Assembly: GCA_015179045.1 (NCBI GenBank)
Contig: WHUZ01000009.1
Location: forward strand, 558,001-622,000
DNA length: 64,000 nucleotides
Origin: Kalaharituber pfeilii
Lineage: Eukaryota > Ascomycota > Pezizomycetes > Pezizales > Pezizaceae
Direction of reading: 5' to 3'
Under the pieces are notes generated by a model. It did no database searches, was not told the DNA's origin, and saw only the letters and a list, made by a program, of their open reading frames with translations. Each line of letters starts with the position of its first letter. Position 1 is the stretch's first letter. Made by a program: the position numbers and the translations under genes. Positions 56,974-64,000 of the stretch are shown piece after piece.

Positions 56974-58524
56974 ATGACAAAACCAACGACACATTATCCC
57001 CCAACATCTTTGCATGTGGTGATCGTAGGAGCAGGCTTCGGAGGACTTACCGCTGCAATTGAGTGTCACTTCAAAGGTCATAAGGTCACGGTGTTGGAGA
57101 GGTCTCCAAAATGGCGGCAATTGGGTGACATTTTATCCTTAGGTATGTGAATTGCCACATGTGATGGAGGGCTTCAGCTCATCTCAATCCAGGTCCAAAT
57201 GCGGGACAAATACTATCCAGATATTCTCCGGAGCATATCGCGGCTAAAATGGAGCCCATATGCATGAATAATGATCGCTTTCGAATTCATACACTTAAAG
57301 GGGAGTTATTGATAGAACAGGTTGTCCCTCCAGTGGAAGGAAAGCCAATGTACAATGGTCATAGAGCTGAGCTGCATAGGGTGCTCTATGACTATGCTGT
57401 GGCACTGGGCATTCCCGTCAGGATGGGCTCAAAAGTGGTCTCTTATGAGGAGGACGCAGAGCAGGCATGGGTAGTACTAGAATCCGGGGAGGTAGTAAAA
57501 GGTAACATCGTTGTAGCAGCCGATGGTTTGAGAAGCAAAGCCAAAAAAGTGGTTCTTGAGAGCCACGGCATTGATGCCGGGAGTGGAGAGAGAGGAGTAA
57601 CGGGGACATGGAAGGAAAGAAGTACAGGATATGCAGTATATAGAGCCTGGTATGACGCAGAAAAGTGTGGGATCGGAAAGGATCCACTAACAGCGTTCTT
57701 GATGAAGAGAGATACTCATGTCGGGTGGTTGGGAAGGGATGTTCATTTCCTGGCTGCGAGTTTGAAAGGCGGGAAGGAGATTTCGTGGGTTGCCACCCAT
57801 CCAACCACCATCCAGGATCTTGACACTGAGGATGACGGAGAAGACTGGATGAATCCTATTCCAGCGAAGGTGGAGGAGGCGGTAAAATTATTCGAAGGAT
57901 GGGACCCGGTATGTGCAGCAATTGTAAGTATCCCGTCCTGGTAACTCAACATCTCATATGTTACTGACCATTCTCTTGTTGTAGGTATCAAAAACACCGT
58001 CCCTGATTGATTTTCCACTCATGACTCGTCTACCCCTTCCAACCTTTATCTCACGTATTGGACATATTTGTTTACTCGGGGACTCTGCCCATCCCTTCCT
58101 TCCAACGTCCATTCAGGGTGCTTCGCAAGCAATGGAGGACGGTGTTGTTCTTGCAACCTGCCTTTCGCTGTCATACTTTTCTCCGCACCACAAAAACTTC
58201 TCTGCAGGTCAGCGGTGCACAATTGCAGTTCAGGCTTACCAAAAGATGAGGTATGAGAGGGTGAAAGCAGCACAAAAGACAGGAGAGGAAGTTATGAAGA
58301 ATTGGCATAAGACAGAGGAGCGCGAATGGGAGGCAGCTAAAGAGCAGCCCAAGAGTGTGCAGTTGCCCCGGGATGAGTGGCTGTTGGGTCATGACGCTGA
58401 GACATGGTGTCACGACGTGTGGGAGGAGGTATTAGAGGAGCTTTCGGGGGGTAAACCAGTGAGGAGAGAGCGGTTGGCAGCGGGTCCCGAAAGCACAGAA
58501 GTCAAGGGGGTAAACTATGGATGA
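56974..58524 (+). CDS. FAD-dependent monooxygenase (salicylate hydroxylase-like)
   Basis: A flavoprotein aromatic-ring hydroxylase of the PHBH/salicylate-hydroxylase group, using NAD(P)H and O2. Three exons join in phase: 56974-57142, 57193-57923 and 57985-58524, giving 479 residues. The N-terminal dinucleotide motif is [16 protein letters not shown] (15-30). The second FAD motif is [20 protein letters not shown] (332-351). Between them lies the expected DG-type segment [13 protein letters not shown] (about 172-184). The length fits the family. The C-terminus carries a charged extension. No signal peptide is seen, so it is probably cytosolic. Substrate is not predictable. Neighbours do not suggest a cluster. 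Confidence 0.9.
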
Positions 58525-59416
58525 CAGCAATTATTTGCACAAGATTAGGGATGATCAAAAAGACTCAGCAGTTCTCGGGTGGTGCAGAAGAAGGGGCGCA
58601 GTGTTTTAGACTAGGATGGCGTTGTACTAGAGTTTTTGGAGTTTTGAATTTTCAATCATCCAATAGATTTCTGCTTCGGGTGGCAGTGCTCTTTGTTCAG
58701 AGGTGAGTGCAGTGGCATGCAGTGACAATTTGATCCAGCATCAGATTATAACAAGTCCTTGTCATATGATTCGGCCCACTGCGCCCTGTGTGCGAGTGGG
58801 GCTGAGTACAGAGTACTCGCTACCAGTATCCAATCCCTCGGGCACGCAAATTTCGTCCCACCCCAAAAGAGCTTGCAATTATTGGTTATGAAGCTCAAAT
58901 GACGACAGGTGCCCCTTGCAGAGTCTGTGATGAGATGAGTCAAAATTCGAGGCCAGTAGATGTCCTTGCGTTGTGCACAGATACTTCCAAGAAGGAAATT
59001 TGATGATTTCGCGCACGTGCCCCAAGGATAAAGCTTCGCACAAGTGCGTGCGAGGGGCTGCAGCAATCCTTTCTACACAGACCGCTCCAACTGTCGCACT
59101 TGTGTGAAACTTTATGCTAGTAGGGGGTACGGAGAAAACCTTATTCAATGCCAGCAAAAATGCGCAGACTCATGCTCAATGCCATAAATGTCTGAAATTT
59201 AGCAACTGTCTTAAGTGTGATGGCAACTATAAGTGTACTTGTGATACCAGATTGAAATGGCGTGGAGTGACTGAATCTTATTCCGGATTCGACAATAATA
59301 CATAAATTCTCTTAGATGAATGATCAAATGCATACTAAATGGAGGCAGAAGTGTCTATATTAGAAGATAGCAGTGAAATATAGTATATACATTTGAAATG
59401 CTAGTTTAGAAGCTAT
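58525..59416. other. intergenic interval
   Basis: No gene recognised. Short frames on both strands (for example 58746-59066 minus) overlap and lack any family signal. Confidence 0.5.
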
Positions 59417-59418
59417 TA

Positions 59419-59561
59419 TAGGTGAACTTGGCTATAATGAAGGTTAAGAATCTGACCGATTTTCTTCACTATAACCAGTTTTCACTATAGCGAGGGCACT
59501 TTTCTTTACCTGTGTAGACAAAGAAGCTCGCCCATCCCTTCACTATAGCCAGGGTCACCTG
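59419..59561. mobile_element. 143-bp MITE, TA target, pogo/Fot-like ends
   Basis: The left end TAGGTGAACTTGGCTATAAT and the right end, reverse-complemented CAGGTGACCCTGGCTATAGT, match over 25 bp with about four mismatches and continue as GAAGG. TA dinucleotides adjoin both ends. The internal TTCACTATAGCGAGG motif is of the type seen near the ends of pogo/Fot1-like elements. No coding capacity. Confidence 0.65.
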
Positions 59562-59563
59562 TA

Positions 59564-60532
59564 ACTGTGATTGATAGTACTGAAAACACGTCAATTAGTG
59601 TGGATGCACTTTCCTGACTAGAATAGTCTGTGGGACAATTGTACCAGACGCTTTGTTGCTAAATTAAATCAGTCTGTGCGTTTTTTGCTGGCATTGAAAA
59701 GGTTTTCTCAAACGTTTTCTCGTTTAAATTGCTTCAACTAGCAGAGACAAAATATCAACATGTGTAACCATGCCGCTCTTATCGATATTGAATGGTGTGC
59801 CCCTGACTTACCAGGATGAAGCTCGAAGGTTGGGAAACAGGAAGCAGCAGCAGCACCTGCTCGCTTATCGTCCAGACAAGAGCTATCTGCATATGCACAT
59901 TGACATGTCAAAATGGCCAAGGCTTACACCCACTTTTACAAGCGGGGGCGCGTACTGCAACATGGAGAGTTTTCTCGAAGAATACTTTAGATGGGGAACA
60001 GGAGGTGCACGTGAAACCCAATCCCGTGTTTGTGAGACGCACACTATCACAAGACGTCTAAAACATTAACCAACAGTTTTGTAGAGCCAGTGCCTCCTTT
60101 TGTCGAATTTTTCTTGTTGCCAAGTCGAGGTCCAGACTAAGAAAATCTCTTATCAAAGACTATGAATCTTTCTTGTTTCTGAGAAATGTGACGTTGCACA
60201 AGGAATTAAAAGTAGGGAGGTCAAAGTCTTGGATACGAAACAAGCGGCTCGCTTCCCGTTACCTCATGATCTCCGCTCAGACAGGGTAAATGAAGGAGGG
60301 AGCGAGCTAGGGTGTGTTCTATATAACCTGGGAGTTGTCACCTCCTGGAAGAAAGATTTGCTGTCGAAGGAAGCCCCGCTAGATTGAAGCGCCTACTTTT
60401 CGCCATTAAAAGTCTCGCTTCGACATTCGATATCGCACATATTCTATCTTGCGCGCACCCACACGCTTTCGCAAATTCAAATCGTTGACACGGGACCGTT
60501 GCAGATCAAGAAAAAAAAAAGAAAAAACGAAA
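59564..60532. other. intergenic interval with an unassigned frame
   Basis: The frame at 59770-60069 reads protein-like (LSILNGVPLTYQDEARRLGN and HIDMSKWPRLTPTF) but has no known relatives to me and no supporting introns. It could be a remnant. The distal part is the promoter of the small secreted protein. Confidence 0.4.
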
Positions 60533-60907
60533 ATGAAGCTTTCCACGCTTGGTCTCCCCCTCCTGCTCGCCCTCGTTTCCGTTCTCGAGACGACAGCCGC
60601 GTTCCCAATGAACCTAGGCGTCGGCCTCACGACCGTCGACCGCCGCTACCACCTCGCGCCGCGGAATTCCGTGCAGGCTGTCTATGAGTCCATTGCCGAT
60701 GGTGCGAAGGCACTGGTTAGGCGTAGGAAAGGGGGGAAAGGGTCAGGATCGGATGATGAAGAGGAGGAGCAGGACGATCAGCAGGGGCAGGATGAGCAGG
60801 ATGAGCATGAGGAGCATAGGTCCGGGGCAAAGGTGGGGAGGGGAGAAGTGTCAGTTGGGGTGATGGGGATGGCGGTGGTGGTCGGGGTTATGGCGGGGTT
60901 GTACTAA
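60533..60907 (+). CDS. small secreted protein, unknown function
   Basis: An intronless frame of 124 codons. Residues 1-23 (MKLSTLGLPLLLALVSVLET) are a clear signal peptide with cleavage probably after TAA. Residues 24-70 form a short compact region with one basic patch (RRRKGGKG), and residues 75-98 are almost entirely Asp/Glu/Gln. The last 19 residues are hydrophobic, which could mark a GPI-anchor signal or a membrane helix. There are no cysteines, so it is not a typical disulphide-rich effector. The AAAATG context and A-rich leader support the start. No homologue is recognised. Confidence 0.7.
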   Translation: MKLSTLGLPLLLALVSVLETTAAFPMNLGVGLTTVDRRYHLAPRNSVQAVYESIADGAKALVRRRKGGKGSGSDDEEEEQDDQQGQDEQDEHEEHRSGAKVGRGEVSVGVMGMAVVVGVMAGLY

Positions 60908-62308
60908 TTTAGGGGTTGAGCTGCGGGCTGGAGAGAGGAGGAGGAGGATGGTGGATAATTGAACGGATAATAGGGGGAGGTGGAGGAGGGGGTGAAGGAG
61001 GTGGAGGTATATACTGGCGGCCGATATCTGCACAAAGTGTCCAAGTTACGGTTCATCGACAAGATCCTCCTCCGCAGACAAACCCGAGCACATGCTGCCA
61101 GCATATCCATCATGTCCCAGTCCGATTTTTATTTTATTTTTTTTCTTAAGAGGACCGGAAAGCAGAGGGGATTACTGATCTATCATTCATTCCCAATATC
61201 AAAACAAACTGGACGTTAGCCTGCAAATTTCAGTCAGTCAGTTTATGCTACGTAGCCAGCCTTTTCATGCCTTCTTGCCTTTTCGAACAAAAACTTCGCT
61301 GCTAATTCACCCCTCCGGCCGTCAACGTCAAAACCTTGGACGATTTGGACAGAGATCTCATGGTACAAAAAGGAAAGCATCAATTTGTTTTAATCACAAA
61401 TTCGAGTGTCACGCAAACGTGGGGGGGTTCTAAAGGAAAGCTCTGGAGACGGATCTTATCGACATTCCACACCTTTTTGATATTTTTTTTTTTTTTGATC
61501 CGGATGTCCACTGGTGAAGGAGAAAGTTGTTGGAAGCATCAGGGAAATTCGGTGGTACCCAGTCTTGTTCTTGGTTCGTAGGTCACTGGATGTAATTAAT
61601 TATGATCTTTTTGCGTTGTGCTATGTAATGTTTATTTTTATTTTATCTTTATTTTCCTTTTTTTTTTTGGTTTTCTCTCGTGATTATAATCAAGCATGAC
61701 CGATTTGTTGAACTCCCACAATTTGAACGCGAACTTTTGATTTTCCTTGTGGCTGTCTCCATCTTGAATCTCTTGTGATAGCGTGACTATGCAGCAGCCG
61801 TACTTATGTATGTGACATGACCTTCGATGTAACAATTTAAATACTAGCGGATAAGTATATACATATAGCGTGTTCTCGTACCAAGCCCCTAGCAAGATGA
61901 CGGCTACTGATTTCGATTGGGCGTAAAATAGATCAGTCTAGCATGTTTATATTGTAGAGCACATATACCCAGCACAAAACTGTGTAGGAAAACGTTCAGG
62001 GTAATGGCATTTAGATCAACCTGAGAAACGAGAAAATTGAGAAATAAATGAAATTTTAACGCCGCCAGCACCATATAAAAACAGAAAGGAACAAAGAAAC
62101 TCCTAGACCCAATATATCTATGTCTAAATATCCACCTATACATATACAAGTCGTTCTTTTAAGCTCTCTCGCTTCAAGAGTATCCCAGAGTATTTACATC
62201 TCTTCTCGGAAAAAAAGAAATATGAAAGATGAAATGAAGTAAAGATTAGTAAAAAATAAGAATAAAAGTAAGGAGATGAGAAGGAAGAACTAGGTCAGCA
62301 CGAGACAC
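60908..62308. other. gene-free interval
   Basis: No gene. A GGAGG-rich tract at 60.94-61.01 kb and a T14 run at 61482-61496 are present. It forms the shared 3' region between the small secreted protein (plus) and the four-helix protein (minus). Confidence 0.5.
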
Positions 62309-63538
62309 CTAGTAGCCACCCTTCCATTGCCCCTGCTTCTTCTCCGCTTTCTTCACCTGCACCACAATCGTTCTCTCGGCACCTCCCCTCGCGCCGCTTT
62401 TCTTTCCGTCTCCATCCTTCCCAAGCAGGACCCATCCCACTACTATATTTACCACGACCAACAGCTCCACAAACACCACCGCATACGCCATCCCGTAACT
62501 AAATTTCGCCTCCCCGCAGAGCATGCTGAACTGCACGTTCGGGTCATCCACTCCATGATCACATACCCAGTGCCAGAACGTGGGCGCCTCTCTCGTGCCC
62601 TGGTATTTGACAAAAAAGATTGCGCCAAAGAACGCAAGTGCGATATTGAGGGAAGAGATGACGAGGTTGAGGACGTTGCTGAGGAAGGTGACGTGCCGGA
62701 TGCGTGCCCAGGCAGAGAGAGAGAGCATGAAGGTGCTGATGACGGCGCACGCCCCACCCATGCCCACAAGGAGGTTTGACGGCTTCTTGTCGATGTTAGG
62801 GTGCCAGATCGGCTCCCCATTCCAAACGAGCCCGTCGCCGCGGGTATCGAAGAAGACCGCGAGAGCGGAGCCAAGGCCGGCAATGACGCCGATCGCGCAA
62901 AGGGTGGCTATCACGCGCAAGAAGAAACGAGAGCGGGAGAGGATTTTGGACCGGCGGTGCGCGAGGAGCTCCGCTGCGTGGATCGGGTCTGAGTAGTCTA
63001 CCAATCCGCCCTTTTCATGGCCCCAGCCGTAGTACCGGTCCTCGACTGCCGGGTTGTAGTTGTACATATACGGGTTTGAGTACGCGGTGGGGGGGGCAGT
63101 CGTGACGGTTGCCGCGGCGGCGGGGTTGTACATGTGTGCGGCGGCCTTGTTGTTGGAGCGGGATTTGTCAGCGAGAGAAGGCGGTTGGAAGATTTCGTCT
63201 GGGTGCAGCGGAGGAGAGCGGGAGCGGCTGGAAGAGGTGGTGGAGGCGGAGGACGACTTGACACCGGGACCGGAGATGGGGGAGGAGCTATTGCTGCCGC
63301 TGCCGGTATGAAGGGCTGTTGTGCCTAGGGCGGCAACAGAGGCGTTAGAGGAAGGGAGGGGAGGCGAGCTGCCGAGTGAAGAGCTCCGGTGGGGCAGATA
63401 ATGTGGTCCCCGCCGGGATTCGAAGGTGTATGGGCGGGAATGGTTCATGATGCTGCGGCCACTGGTGCTGCGGGACATGCTTTGCTCTGCGTCGTTCCCG
63501 GGAGTTGGGGGTGGGTTTGTAGTGGGATTTGTCGACAT
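62309..63538 (-). CDS. four-helix membrane protein with long disordered N-terminus
   Basis: A single-exon 409-codon frame. Residues 1-195 are Ser/Pro/Asn/Tyr-rich and lack predicted structure. After a basic stretch (LAHRRSKILSRSRFF), four hydrophobic helices appear at about 207-231, 257-279, 288-310 and 352-376. The loop between helices 3 and 4 contains two cysteines (WVCDHGVDDPNVQFSMLCGE), possibly a disulphide. The C-terminus is short and Lys-rich. The topology resembles the tetraspan membrane proteins of fungi (MARVEL-like), probably at the plasma membrane or eisosome, but no diagnostic motif was seen. The start is the first ATG, with an AT-rich, probably promoter-bearing, flank to its right. 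Confidence 0.8.
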   Translation of the reverse strand: MSTNPTTNPPPTPGNDAEQSMSRSTSGRSIMNHSRPYTFESRRGPHYLPHRSSSLGSSPPLPSSNASVAALGTTALHTGSGSNSSSPISGPGVKSSSASTTSSSRSRSPPLHPDEIFQPPSLADKSRSNNKAAAHMYNPAAAATVTTAPPTAYSNPYMYNYNPAVEDRYYGWGHEKGGLVDYSDPIHAAELLAHRRSKILSRSRFFLRVIATLCAIGVIAGLGSALAVFFDTRGDGLVWNGEPIWHPNIDKKPSNLLVGMGGACAVISTFMLSLSAWARIRHVTFLSNVLNLVISSLNIALAFFGAIFFVKYQGTREAPTFWHWVCDHGVDDPNVQFSMLCGEAKFSYGMAYAVVFVELLVVVNIVVGWVLLGKDGDGKKSGARGGAERTIVVQVKKAEKKQGQWKGGY

Positions 63539-64000
63539 GATTGAAGTTCCGTTTAAAAGTTCTGGTTATGCTCTTCTCCTGCCTGCTTTACCTTTTCTTT
63601 TTCCGTTGCAGATTTCCCCTGATATATCACAACCTTTATTATTTTTTTATCTTCTTCTCAATATATACCCAATATATACCCTTTCTTTTGTTGTCGTCTT
63701 TAGAAAAAGAATTAAACGTCAACGTCCTTGCGTCGCTGAATTGAGAAAAAATAAAAATGAAATAAAATGATATATCGAATATCAACAAGAAAAGAAGCTA
63801 AATTATACGTTTGGGGGTTCAATCAGTCAAGATCGCACTCGCAACAACCGTATAATAGACGAAACCGACAGTCTAAACCAAGTAGCCGTCCGGTTATGAT
63901 TTGAGAAGAAAAGAAAAAGAGAAGAAGCAAGGGAAAACGGAAAAAACGGGAACTCCTCGCAAGGGGACTGTGCAAGAAGGAGAAGGCAAGAGTGCAGAAT
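63539..64000 (-). other. promoter-side flank of the four-helix protein gene
   Basis: No gene; AT-rich then purine-rich. It should hold the leader and promoter of the minus-strand gene that ends at 62309. The window ends before the next gene. Confidence 0.4.

Noticed and set aside
36415..58524. A secondary-metabolite cluster from the SDR, MFS transporter and FAD monooxygenase
   Set aside because: The genes are 9-20 kb apart, separated by repeats and an unrelated membrane protein, and no synthase gene is present.
1..64000. CRISPR arrays, bacterial operons or prophage
   Set aside because: No regularly spaced direct repeats and all genes are intron-bearing or single fungal units.

Overview
The window looks like a gene-poor, repeat-rich stretch of a filamentous ascomycete (Pezizomycotina) genome. 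The reasons are short GT-AG introns of about 50-115 nt, a Zn2Cys6/fungal_trans transcription factor, a two-CBM18 chitin deacetylase with a GPI-type tail, a DHA-type fungal MFS transporter, a remnant of the fungal fruit-body lectin family, and decayed transposons with stop codons of the kind RIP produces. A Pezizomycetes-like origin would fit the low gene density, but the sequence seen here does not prove it. No bacterial features, rRNA, CRISPR array or convincing tRNA was seen.

Layout. 1-6.4 kb is gene-free apart from two copies of a tiny retroposon. 6.4-10.1 kb holds a large Zn2Cys6 regulator. 10.1-19.6 kb is mostly non-coding, with a 484-bp terminal-inverted-repeat element, a 15-bp minisatellite and one possible coding remnant. 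19.6-21.5 kb is a seven-exon chitin deacetylase. 21.5-36.4 kb is a graveyard: gypsy-type protease, gag and RNase H relics, a SAM-like fragment, a fruit-body lectin pseudogene, an orphan broken reading frame and a broken beta-helix glycosidase. 36.4-37.4 kb (minus) is an intact two-exon short-chain dehydrogenase. 37.4-46.2 kb is AT-rich decayed repeat DNA with an inverted pair of Tc1/mariner elements and an 842-bp foldback element. 46.2-48.1 kb is a six-exon MFS transporter. 50.3-52.1 kb is an orphan seven-helix membrane protein. 52.1-57.0 kb has no recognised gene but carries a perfect 31-bp inverted repeat. 57.0-58.5 kb is an FAD monooxygenase, 60.5-60.9 kb a small secreted protein, and 62.3-63.5 kb (minus) a four-helix membrane protein.

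The intact genes are scattered single units and do not form an evident pathway. The SDR, MFS transporter and FAD monooxygenase are families common in secondary metabolism, but they lie 9-20 kb apart with no backbone synthase in view, so no cluster is claimed.

The most unusual signal is a family of very small A-tailed retroposons (body about 45 bp) with a consistent 5' start at CTCGCC, a hairpin whose stem covaries between copies, a TAATGATATT 3' end and 8-13 bp target-site duplications. Seven copies lie in the window. One short 5'-truncated copy sits inside the last codons of the lectin gene and its target-site duplication is still readable, so the gene's final break can be reconstructed.
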